The notes beneath the pieces are model-generated. The model saw only the letters and a program-made list of their open reading frames with translations, did not search any database and had not been told where the DNA came from. Shown here in pieces: positions 26,338 through 33,906 of a DNA stretch of 38,536 nt; the stretch's first letter is position 1; each line of letters opens with the position of its first letter. The position numbers were made by a program, and so were the translations under genes. This stretch comes from an uncultured Oscillospiraceae bacterium (GTDB taxonomy: Bacteria > Bacillota > Clostridia > Oscillospirales > Ruminococcaceae), in the NCBI GenBank assembly GCA_949745795.1, contig CATKAZ010000128.1:1-38536 (forward strand), given 5' to 3'.

Positions 26338-27226
26338 TATCTCCCAATCTTTTTTTGACTTGAAACAATAATAATATAATGATAAATATAACTATAAAAA
26401 CAAGAATAGATCCTACAGATAATCGGGTATAATTCAGATTTTGAAAATTATTATTCATAAAATGCTGGATCATATAAATACTTTTATGAGGATAATCACC
26501 ACACAAAATATAAGCCTCTTTAAAAGATTTAAAAGTATTTATGATCGAAATAACCAAAATAAAAAACAAGTGCGGAGAAATCATCGGGAGCGTTATATTT
26601 GTAAGTTTTTTAAGTTTGCTGGTAGAATCCAAATCAGCAACCTCATAATACGCTTTCGGTATAGAGTTTAAAGCTGCCAGAAAAAGAATAACATTATATC
26701 CGCAGTTTTTCCAGACATATAAAATTACAAGAACGATAAACGAAGCAGAAGAATTAAGCCAATCCTTAACAGGAAGTCCTATTAAAGAAAGAAAATCGTT
26801 TGCTAAACCTTTTTCGGCAAAAATCATTTGAAAAAACAATATAACCGAAGAAACCGGAAGTACCAACGGAAATACGAATACCGATCTAAAGAATCCGAAT
26901 CCTTTTAATTTCTGATATAACAGTGACGCAATAAGAAATGAAAAAATCATGATTAAAGGTACTGATACTAAAATAAATTTTAACGTATTCCAAGCAGCCA
27001 ATCTAAAGGTTTGACTGGATATTATATCAGCATAATTATCTATACCCACAAAGTTCATACTGTTTATATTATCGGTCATGGATAATAAAATACATATTAT
27101 AAACGGTATTAAAAAGAAAACAAGCATTCCGACTATAGACGGTGTAGAAAAGATAAGCCCGGTAACTGCGTCCTTTTTTGCTAATTTAGTTTTTTTATCA
27201 CGTTTCGGTAAGTTTAATTTATTCAT
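26324..27226 (-). CDS. Sugar-type ABC importer permease, MalF/UgpA-like
   Basis: A 300-residue permease: a basic N-terminus, a first membrane segment (about 25-49), five more, and a degenerate EAA loop (YYEVADLDSTSKLKKLTNITLP, with Ser where Gly is usual). First of the permease pair, 81 bases after the binding-protein gene. Permease pairs of this type take up oligosaccharides or sugar derivatives. Its place among biosynthetic genes suggests supply of a sugar precursor, or uptake of a glycosylated product; neither is proven. Confidence 0.88.
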   Translation of the reverse strand: MNKLNLPKRDKKTKLAKKDAVTGLIFSTPSIVGMLVFFLIPFIICILLSMTDNINSMNFVGIDNYADIISSQTFRLAAWNTLKFILVSVPLIMIFSFLIASLLYQKLKGFGFFRSVFVFPLVLPVSSVILFFQMIFAEKGLANDFLSLIGLPVKDWLNSSASFIVLVILYVWKNCGYNVILFLAALNSIPKAYYEVADLDSTSKLKKLTNITLPMISPHLFFILVISIINTFKSFKEAYILCGDYPHKSIYMIQHFMNNNFQNLNYTRLSVGSILVFIVIFIIILLLFQVKKRLGDIEYD

Positions 27227-27307
27227 TCATATACAGCTCCAATCCTTCAAAGTTCGGAATACTTTATATAAAACACAAATAAATATACTGTTTTTTCAGC
27301 TGCAATT

Positions 27308-28690
27308 TTATTCATTTATATAAAGTTCTAACTTATTATATAAATTTTTCTGACATTCATCATATGACCTTTCACCCTTAAAATAAGGTTCCATTGCTTC
27401 CCAAACAAACTGCATCAAATTATTGTTATATAATTCGCAGGCGTCTACATTACTGTAAATATCAATAAACTTATCTTTGTCTGCATCAGAAAGAGGAGTT
27501 AACGTTATTCCATAATCAGATATTTTCTCCCCTCCACATTTTTCATTCCAATTATCTATACCCGTTTCCAAAGCTGATTTCATTACGGGAATATCTAAAA
27601 TTGCTCCGCGATAAACAGTATTTTTATTCTGATAATCTTCAGATAAAAGAATTTTTAAAAATGAATAAGCATTTGCCTGATTAGGACTTCCGCTTCTGAT
27701 AGAAGCCATAACTTCCGGTGCGGCTACATTCTTATCGCTGATTGACGGAAAACGGCTAAGCACCGGCGTTTTATCTGTTATAAGACCTGAATATGTTTCT
27801 ATAGCCTTTACCACTCCGCCTAACAAACCGTATTCAAATAAACAACTGCCGCTGTTGATCATAACAGCGCTGTCGCCCATGTATGTTACAAGTACCGATT
27901 CCTGCTCCCTATTATCCATTTTATAAAATTTTTTATATAGCTCCATGGTTTTCTTGAAATCATCATTATCAATCAAAACTTTTCTTTTTTCATAATCTAA
28001 AAGATTCATTCCGTTCCATGGAAAAAATGTTTCCAACTGAAATCCTTCATGAGTAAAAAAGGTTTTATTCATATTGCTTTCATATTTATCTACATAGTCT
28101 GTCAATATATTAGAAAAGTCATCAAAGCTTAAATTATCACTAACTGCAAAATTTTCGGTCTCCAGCGCTTCTTGCGAGGTTAACAGAACACGCATATTAT
28201 ATGATATAGGAATAAAATAACGTTTGCCTTCAAAAACTCCGGCATCAAAAACTGTTTCATTATATAATCCTTTATCAAAAGACTTATCATTTTCCAGCAG
28301 AGGATTTAAATCCTGAAAACTCTCGCTTTTCATCATACGGTAAATATCATCATATTCAGAGCTCCTCATCAAAATTAAATCAGGTCCCTTACCGGAAGAT
28401 AATTCATTTTTTATTGTTTCAAGATAATTTGATTCAGCTTCCGGATCATTCATAGTACCGAATTCTTTGTATTCTACATCCACATTTGGATATAAAGTCT
28501 TAAAACTGGTTAATGCCGCTTTTAAAGCCTTGTCAACATCAGGTCCTCCGTAAATTACCAATTTATCTGTCGGTTCCTGGATAGTGACCTTATCTTTACC
28601 GGAACATCCTGTTCCGACAGTTGTTAACATAACGGCTGCTGACGCCAAAGCTGCAAATCGTCTAAACATAGTATTAAACTTATTTTTCAT
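27308..28690 (-). CDS. Extracellular solute-binding lipoprotein, sugar ABC importer
   Basis: A 460-residue binding protein. It has a lipoprotein signal peptide (basic start, hydrophobic core, lipobox VGTGC with Cys29), then a family 1 solute-binding fold: LVIYGGPDVDKALKAAL near the N-terminus, YPNVDVEYKEFG, and an SGKGPDLILM segment typical of sugar-binding proteins. The Cys would be lipidated and anchor the protein outside the membrane. AAAGGAG site before ATG. First gene after the precursor-peptide hairpin, so expressed by readthrough or from a weak promoter in the 260-base gap. Confidence 0.9.
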   Translation of the reverse strand: MKNKFNTMFRRFAALASAAVMLTTVGTGCSGKDKVTIQEPTDKLVIYGGPDVDKALKAALTSFKTLYPNVDVEYKEFGTMNDPEAESNYLETIKNELSSGKGPDLILMRSSEYDDIYRMMKSESFQDLNPLLENDKSFDKGLYNETVFDAGVFEGKRYFIPISYNMRVLLTSQEALETENFAVSDNLSFDDFSNILTDYVDKYESNMNKTFFTHEGFQLETFFPWNGMNLLDYEKRKVLIDNDDFKKTMELYKKFYKMDNREQESVLVTYMGDSAVMINSGSCLFEYGLLGGVVKAIETYSGLITDKTPVLSRFPSISDKNVAAPEVMASIRSGSPNQANAYSFLKILLSEDYQNKNTVYRGAILDIPVMKSALETGIDNWNEKCGGEKISDYGITLTPLSDADKDKFIDIYSNVDACELYNNNLMQFVWEAMEPYFKGERSYDECQKNLYNKLELYINE

Positions 28691-28818
28691 ATAAGCTGAC
28701 TCCTTTCATTTGTCAGATAATATTCAGATAAATTAAGTATTTGATTTCAGAAAACTTACTAAATCATTTTATAATACATATATCTATCTCTTTATATTTT
28801 CACTTACTATATATATAA

Positions 28819-28831
28819 CGATTCAAAATCG
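28819..28831. promoter_or_regulatory. Short palindrome in the gap before the binding-protein gene
   Basis: CGATT and AATCG around CAA, in the AT-rich gap (28691-28952) between the precursor genes and the binding-protein gene. The minus strand nearby has several TATAAT-like hexamers but no convincing -35 at proper spacing. A local promoter with an operator is possible but not shown. Confidence 0.25.
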
Positions 28832-28894
28832 ATAATTATTGCATTATTTTTGTAAATAAAATAAGAACTTTTTGTGAATTATTTATTAATTGAT

Positions 28895-28930
28895 TATAAG
28901 AAGCAATCCTTTTATAGATTGCTTCTTATA
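28895..28930 (-). terminator. Strong hairpin after the precursor-peptide genes
   Basis: A perfect 14-bp stem (28895-28908 with 28917-28930) and an 8-base loop, 22 bases after the last precursor stop. The minus strand continues into AT-rich sequence with only short T-runs, so it may be a leaky terminator or a 3' stabiliser. It would keep precursor mRNA abundant compared with the downstream genes. Confidence 0.65.
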
Positions 28931-28952
28931 CTTTCAATAGACGCCTAAATAA

Positions 28953-29120
28953 TTACTTATAGCTTGGATATGTTGCTGTATAACTGCTTGTTCTACTCCT
29001 ACTTAAAGCCTGTGTTACCTTATTATTACCACCCATACAAGCACATGAACAACTGCAACTGCAAGCATAAGCTTGTATGCTGTCTTTTCTGCTGTTATTA
29101 GCCTTAATCAGCTTTCTCAT
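28953..29120 (-). CDS. Cys-rich RiPP precursor peptide 3 (Clo7bot/CLI_3235-like)
   Basis: A 55-residue precursor. Leader M-R-K-L-I-K, then RKDSIQAY, and a core with Cys at 20, 22, 24, 26 and 28 separated by single Ser or Ala residues. Then MGGNNKVTQALSRS and a unique Ser/Thr/Tyr-rich tail. Leader, Cys register and KVTQA segment match the two other precursors. The alternating C-x-C core beside a CcpM-type radical SAM gene identifies a ribosomally made, modified peptide. ATG start with a TAGGAGGAAAA site nearly identical to that of precursor 2. Confidence 0.88.
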   Translation of the reverse strand: MRKLIKANNSRKDSIQAYACSCSCSCACMGGNNKVTQALSRSRTSSYTATYPSYK

Positions 29121-29156
29121 AGCATTTTCCTCCTAATAACATTTTAAATAAAACAA

Positions 29157-29297
29157 TTACTTAATTGCCTTTGAAGCGCTATTGCCAACTGCTTGAGTAA
29201 CTTTGTTTGTACTTCCATAGCATGGACAACTACAATTACAACCATAAGCTTCTATACTGTCTTTTCTGTTGGTATTAGTCTTAACTAGCTTTTTCAT
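29157..29297 (-). CDS. Cys-rich RiPP precursor peptide 2 (Clo7bot/CLI_3235-like)
   Basis: A 46-residue precursor: leader MKKLVKTNTN, RKDSIEAYG, and a core with only four Cys (20, 22, 24, 26) separated by Asn, Ser and Pro; Tyr27 follows and position 28 is Gly, where the paralogs have a fifth Cys. Then STNKVTQAVGNSASKAIK. Product expected to be processed after the leader and modified at Cys by the adjacent radical SAM enzyme. Site TAGGAGGAAAA before ATG; spaced 36-37 bases from each paralog. Confidence 0.88.
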   Translation of the reverse strand: MKKLVKTNTNRKDSIEAYGCNCSCPCYGSTNKVTQAVGNSASKAIK

Positions 29298-29334
29298 AGT
29301 ATTTTCCTCCTAATTACTTCTTTTAACAACACAA

Positions 29335-29493
29335 TTACTTATTATTAGGCTTCTGTGCACTTGTAGCACTTTTGCTTACTGCTTGAGTAACTTTGCTTGA
29401 ACCGCCAGTACATGGACAAGAGCAAGGGCAAGTGCAAGCATAAGCTTCTACATTGTCTTTTCTGCCGGTATTAGCCTTAACTAGCTTTTTCAT
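29335..29493 (-). CDS. Cys-rich RiPP precursor peptide 1 (Clo7bot/CLI_3235-like)
   Basis: A 52-residue precursor: leader MKKLVKANTG, RKDNVEAYA, core with Cys at 20, 22, 24, 26 and 28 separated by Thr, Pro, Ser and Pro, then TGGSSKVTQAVSKSATSAQ and an Asn/Lys end. The start at 29493 is chosen over an in-frame ATG at 29544 because AAAGGAGGG lies at good distance and the resulting N-terminus matches both paralogs. First of three tandem precursor genes, 72 bases after the carrier-related gene. Confidence 0.9.
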   Translation of the reverse strand: MKKLVKANTGRKDNVEAYACTCPCSCPCTGGSSKVTQAVSKSATSAQKPNNK

Positions 29494-29544
29494 CACATTT
29501 TCCCTCCTTTCTAAAAGTATTATTTTTTGGGCCCATATATGCAA

Positions 29545-29566
29545 AAATGAGAATATGTACTCATTT
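29545..29566 (-). other. Small hairpin between carrier-related gene and precursors
   Basis: A 7-bp stem (AAATGAG with CTCATTT) and an 8-base loop right at the carrier-related stop codon, followed on the minus strand by a short T-run. It is a possible weak attenuator ahead of the precursor genes. I see no consensus promoter in the 72-base gap. Confidence 0.35.
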
Positions 29567-29856
29567 CAGCAGCAATTTAAGTGTTCTGCAATTATTTCAG
29601 ATAAGCCGTTAATTGTATACATAGACACGTTATCTATGTCATCTTGATTAAAATCAATATTATATTTTTGTTCAAGCAAAAATACCAAGTAAACCAAATC
29701 TCTCGCTTTAAACTTTATAATTTTACCGAAAAAATTCTGATCCTTAATGTTTTTATTATTTTTATCAAGTTTCAAATCAAAATTATTTTCCAAAATTTCA
29801 AAGATGGACTGACTGATCTGTTCTGTTTTCAACAAATTTTTTTCCTGTACCGGCAT
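29566..29856 (-). CDS. Acyl-carrier-related peptide maturation protein (TIGR04069-like), without the pantetheine serine
   Basis: A 96-residue helical protein. Its second half (KFKARDLVYLVFLLEQKYNI, then a STING-like turn and IIAEHL) follows the acyl carrier protein pattern; compare DSLSIVKLIADIEKYFKI of the true ACP in this operon. The position of the phosphopantetheine Ser is occupied by Ala-Arg-Asp, so it cannot be loaded like a normal ACP. It ends in Cys-Cys. Families of this kind occur beside CLI_3235-type precursors (from memory). Probably a docking or leader-binding partner of the maturase. Start ATG after GAGGTGA. Confidence 0.78.
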   Translation of the reverse strand: MPVQEKNLLKTEQISQSIFEILENNFDLKLDKNNKNIKDQNFFGKIIKFKARDLVYLVFLLEQKYNIDFNQDDIDNVSMYTINGLSEIIAEHLNCC

Positions 29857-29865
29857 TTTTTCACC

Positions 29866-30987
29866 TCATATCATAATTTTTACATCATTTGAAAGCTTAT
29901 CGAGTATCATCTTATATAACTTATCCACAGAATCCTTTTCATAAATATTAATAACGGGCAGCTTGCTTTCACTGAATTTTTCTTTTATCGTTCTTTCAAC
30001 CATTTCAAGGGGCAGTTTATTGGTAGTTACCAAACCCTTTTCCACTGTTTCGTCCATATCAAAGAATAAATTAGACATATGAAACATATCTACCGTACAA
30101 GACAATCTATATTTGCATAAGTTCAATACTTCATCAAGAAATTCCGTAGATGTATTTTCATAGAAAGTACACATTACCAGAAAATCTACCAAAACCGACT
30201 GGAATACCAAATACGGTAAAATTCCGAAACGGTTGGTATGCTTTTCATTAAAAGCTTGTATTGATCCGGGAACTCCGATAATTATTACATCCGGCTTTTC
30301 GTTATCTGCTATCATTTTAATGTACCGATTAAACAACAGCGGTTTCTTAATTTCAGAAACTTCAGGATTCAACATAAAATCCGGAAACGAATGAAAGCCG
30401 AATAATTCACAATACTTTCTTGAACCTATCTGCGAAACCTTATAGCCTTCCTTTAAAAGCTTATCTCTTATAACAAGCGATGTTTTAAATTTATCGGTAT
30501 TTTCCCACATTCCTGCTACTGCAATTATAGGAACATCTATCTGCTCAAGATGAACCTCATCTTTCTTTAAATACTGTTTATAATCATCATTTTTATCAGC
30601 TTCATAAGCGCAATACAGTATAGCGCCTAATTCGCTGCATTTTGATTTCAATCTAAGTAAATTATCATCTGTTAGCTTTGCAAAGCACTTTATTTTACTT
30701 ACTTTAGGAATATAATTTGTTATTTCATTTACAATAATGTTTTCCACTTGTTGGGAAACCTCAAATTCAGGTACAAACAGTAAATCCACAGTTTGCTCAA
30801 ATTCCTGCGGTGAAGATTTAATTTGAATATCTTCAGAATACAACTGTACCTTTTTGCCTGTAAATCCCCAGCCCTTTAAGGACGCCAATTCACAGACTTT
30901 ATACTCAGAGGATACTAAATCACTATGCTGTATAAATACATTACAGTCATTATTAAACGGATAAATGCCAATCTTTTCACATCTCAT
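29866..30987 (-). CDS. TIGR04066-family peptide maturation system protein
   Basis: A 373-residue soluble protein of the maturation family found in clostridial Cys-rich peptide clusters. The N-terminal part (IGIYPFNNDCNVF start) is mixed alpha/beta. From about 150 a second domain starts VPIIAVAGMWENTDKFKTSL, a Rossmann/P-loop-like pattern resembling regulatory nucleotide-binding domains but without a classical Walker A lysine motif. PDVIIIGVPGSIQAFNE (about 235-251) is also conserved-looking. The C-terminal half of the neighbouring protease resembles this protein. It lies 12 bases after the radical SAM gene. Biochemical function unknown. Confidence 0.82.
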   Translation of the reverse strand: MRCEKIGIYPFNNDCNVFIQHSDLVSSEYKVCELASLKGWGFTGKKVQLYSEDIQIKSSPQEFEQTVDLLFVPEFEVSQQVENIIVNEITNYIPKVSKIKCFAKLTDDNLLRLKSKCSELGAILYCAYEADKNDDYKQYLKKDEVHLEQIDVPIIAVAGMWENTDKFKTSLVIRDKLLKEGYKVSQIGSRKYCELFGFHSFPDFMLNPEVSEIKKPLLFNRYIKMIADNEKPDVIIIGVPGSIQAFNEKHTNRFGILPYLVFQSVLVDFLVMCTFYENTSTEFLDEVLNLCKYRLSCTVDMFHMSNLFFDMDETVEKGLVTTNKLPLEMVERTIKEKFSESKLPVINIYEKDSVDKLYKMILDKLSNDVKIMI

Positions 30988-30999
30988 TTTACAAATTCC

Positions 31000-32403
31000 T
31001 CACACACTCTTTAATTCTTTAAATATCAAATAATTTCTAAATGTTTCCTCCGCATTAAAACGAACGCTTCTGCAATTGGATAATTTCAGTTCGGCAAACA
31101 ATTCACCGTTATTATCACAGTATTTTGCACAAGTACTGCAATGTCTAATAGCAAAACAATTAATGCACTGCTTTTCCGTTAAACTAGCGACATTAAGAAT
31201 TTTTCTTGCATTTTCAAAATCAAATCCATTTTCTAAGTCACCTATTTTCATTGCATCTGAAGTTTCACTCACTCTTTCGCACGGGAAAAAATTACCGTCA
31301 ACATCAATAAACAATCTCCTCTGCCCCGGAATGCAAGGTCCGCTATGGGACATAGTATCTAATAGTGTTTTCTGAGGCTGCATTGACATATCAAATCTTG
31401 AAATAGACTCAAGTAAATTGTTGTATGCCATTTTTGAAACGTTTTCTTTAGGATATTTTCCTAATTTAGATAAATAAGCTTTAAATTCATGTATATTATA
31501 TTCAATCTCATAAACTTCATCAGTAATAACTTTTTCATAGGAAAAGAAGTCGTCAATTAATGTTGAACGAATATTAGAATCCGAAAATAAATCGCTTTTA
31601 TTAAACATTTCATGCAGCTCGTTACATGAATACCTCGGATCAATAACAACATTAAATGAAATTTTTTCAAAAAATGCCGGATATTCTTCTTTTATCATTT
31701 GAATATTTTTTGCTATTACAGAAAATGTCCCCATACCGGTTGCGGCAAATTTTCTGGATCTGTCATGTACTTCCGGAGGACCGTCCAGACTAATCATTAC
31801 ACTGAAATTATGCTCGCTAAAAAACTTCACATTTTCAGGCGTAAAAAGAGAACCGTTTGTAGTCACAGTAAAGGAAAGGTTTTTCCCCTCGAATATATCC
31901 TCTGAATACTCAACCATAGCTTTTATCAAATCATACTCTAAAAGAGGTTCTCCGCCGTAAAATCCAACACACACATTGCTTTGATTAGCAGAATGTTCCG
32001 CAAAAAAATCTACAGCGGCTTTTGCAGTTTCATAAGACATTGTCTTAGAAGTATGCTCTCTTTGAATATCAAATTCAGCCGTGGTATAAGGACAATACGA
32101 ACATCTGAAATTACATTGCTGAGTTACCTGCAATGTTACTTGTGCAACATTTTCATTTAACTGAAATTCAAGAAAATCGCTTTGATAATGTTTCATTTTT
32201 TTCGGATGTTTGTCAGAAAGATACCCTTGAGATACCAGAAAATCCAGTTGTTTTTTAACTTCACCGCTAATCGAATGATTGCCGGATCTGTTTAAATAAT
32301 CGTATAACTCTTCGCTTACCTGAATAAGCTGATTTGTATTTACATCGAAAGCGTATTTAGCAAGCGGTGTTTTTAACATATGAACAAACGGTTTATTTTC
32401 CAT
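31000..32403 (-). CDS. ccpM: Cys-rich peptide radical SAM-SPASM maturase, CcpM-like
   Basis: A 467-residue radical SAM enzyme. The N-terminal 75 residues (FDVNTNQLIQVSEELYDYL, then VKKQLDFLVSQGYL) look like a PqqD-type leader-binding domain. The radical SAM core has C97, C101 and C104 (CNFRCSYC), which bind the [4Fe-4S] cluster that cleaves SAM, and GFYGGEPLLE. The SPASM region has GPCIPG, FFPCERV and CINCFAIRHCSTCAKYC, which bind auxiliary clusters. It should install bonds from Cys or neighbouring carbons (thioether type) in the C-x-C-x-C cores; the exact product is unknown. Placed 22 bases after the protease gene. Confidence 0.9.
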   Translation of the reverse strand: MENKPFVHMLKTPLAKYAFDVNTNQLIQVSEELYDYLNRSGNHSISGEVKKQLDFLVSQGYLSDKHPKKMKHYQSDFLEFQLNENVAQVTLQVTQQCNFRCSYCPYTTAEFDIQREHTSKTMSYETAKAAVDFFAEHSANQSNVCVGFYGGEPLLEYDLIKAMVEYSEDIFEGKNLSFTVTTNGSLFTPENVKFFSEHNFSVMISLDGPPEVHDRSRKFAATGMGTFSVIAKNIQMIKEEYPAFFEKISFNVVIDPRYSCNELHEMFNKSDLFSDSNIRSTLIDDFFSYEKVITDEVYEIEYNIHEFKAYLSKLGKYPKENVSKMAYNNLLESISRFDMSMQPQKTLLDTMSHSGPCIPGQRRLFIDVDGNFFPCERVSETSDAMKIGDLENGFDFENARKILNVASLTEKQCINCFAIRHCSTCAKYCDNNGELFAELKLSNCRSVRFNAEETFRNYLIFKELKSV

Positions 32404-32425
32404 AATACTATCTCTCCTTTATTAA

Positions 32426-33880
32426 TCATTCTAAAATCGAAATTAATTTATTATAAATATCATTTTCATCATTAATATATACAGTATCTTTATTTCCTAA
32501 GGGCAGTTTTTTCTTGTATTTATCCAAACATATAATAACGTCAAAATCATTAAATTCTTCAATCGAACTCAAATTACCAAAACCCATTACAATTATATTG
32601 CAATTAAAAAAAGCACTGCTTTTACATAAAAATTGCTTAATATTCAAATTAGGTATAACATTAAAACCAAGTAATTCCGCCTGAGACATCTCCAAAAATG
32701 ATTCACAGTAGTATCCGTTTGATTTAAAATTATAATGCAGATTATAAATTGTATTAACCAGTTTTTGAACCGACTCACAATAAACTCCTACAACAGGTAT
32801 ATTGATATGATTTTCTTTCCGATTCATGCTTAACGATTCAAACGTCTTAGATTTATATATCCATAAACGGTCCGTTTCAATTTTTTCTGAAATATATTCA
32901 AAAAATAAATCATTATGATAAACTGCTATTTTTGCATTATAGTTTTTTAAAAAATAAGAAATAATTTCAGATTTATGATTTTGTAATGACGAAAAACTTA
33001 AAATTATATTTCCATATCTGCTTAAATCAATTTCATTCAGTTCATTTTTATAAGTATCGGAATGCAGTATATACTGAGGATATTTTATTTGTGAAAAAGA
33101 AATAAAATTCTCTTCACTCTCTTTTTCAATAATGTTTAACAAAACTCTGTCATTAAAGGATACAGGATCAAAATATACGGTACTTGACTTGCCGTTCATA
33201 TTAATCGAATCTTTAATTAATAAACTATAAATTTCTTCAAACGATGCCTCAGAATTATTATTCAATATAGAGATTACCTTCGCAGTAATTATAGGAGCCG
33301 CATAGCTGTTAGACCGCTGGGTTAAGTTTAAATCATTATCTATACGTATAATATGTGAGGATGCGGCACTGAAATCTATATGATCCATTGAATTTTCGTT
33401 AAATATGTATTTATCGTCCTTCAACCCAAAACTGTTCTTTACGCTAATTACATTATTCATATATGCAGGATATGTAACAGTCCCATTGTTGCTGGATGCT
33501 GCGACTATTATAATGCCCTTTTCACATAAATGATTTACATATTTTTCAATATATTCAAAATCATCATATATAGAAGTACCTATACTCAAGTGTATAATCT
33601 TTACTCCCAACTCTGAACATAAAGCAAGTGCCTTTAAAAATTGATTTATATTTGCAAGTTTACTCTCATCATCCAGTATTTTTATACTGTACCAATCTAT
33701 ATTACCGAGATCTGCAAATTTCTGTATGATTTTCATACAAGTCGTTGCATGATTATTACTATCTGAAACAACAAAATTTTTTTCAATGTTCAAATCCTTT
33801 TTTACTATAAAAGATCGAATATTATTGAACTGAGAAACATCAACACCGTCATCAATAATAGCAGCTTTAATTCGGCTCAT
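32426..33880 (-). CDS. Subtilisin-like (S8) protease fused to a TIGR04066-like domain
   Basis: A 484-residue protein without signal peptide, so it acts in the cytosol. Residues 1-215 are a compact S8 protease: D10 (IIDDG), H44 (NNHATT), oxyanion Asn near 131 (ASSNNG) and S192 in SNSYAAP. The usual GTS around the nucleophile is SNS. Residues about 240-484 resemble the TIGR04066 protein of this operon: IPVVGVYCESVQKLVNTIY and AELLGFNVIPN align with VPIIAVAGMWENTDKFKTSL and CELFGFHSFPD. Probable leader peptidase, since the ABC exporter lacks a C39 domain; this is inferred. Confidence 0.85.
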   Translation of the reverse strand: MSRIKAAIIDDGVDVSQFNNIRSFIVKKDLNIEKNFVVSDSNNHATTCMKIIQKFADLGNIDWYSIKILDDESKLANINQFLKALALCSELGVKIIHLSIGTSIYDDFEYIEKYVNHLCEKGIIIVAASSNNGTVTYPAYMNNVISVKNSFGLKDDKYIFNENSMDHIDFSAASSHIIRIDNDLNLTQRSNSYAAPIITAKVISILNNNSEASFEEIYSLLIKDSINMNGKSSTVYFDPVSFNDRVLLNIIEKESEENFISFSQIKYPQYILHSDTYKNELNEIDLSRYGNIILSFSSLQNHKSEIISYFLKNYNAKIAVYHNDLFFEYISEKIETDRLWIYKSKTFESLSMNRKENHINIPVVGVYCESVQKLVNTIYNLHYNFKSNGYYCESFLEMSQAELLGFNVIPNLNIKQFLCKSSAFFNCNIIVMGFGNLSSIEEFNDFDVIICLDKYKKKLPLGNKDTVYINDENDIYNKLISILE

Positions 33881-33906
33881 TTACTTCATCCCGCTTAATT
33901 TATTTT

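Noticed and set aside
28953..29493. Possible CRISPR-like or other short tandem repeat array
   Set aside because: The roughly 180-base periodicity comes from three paralogous precursor genes with conserved leaders and ribosome sites, not from short repeats with unique spacers.
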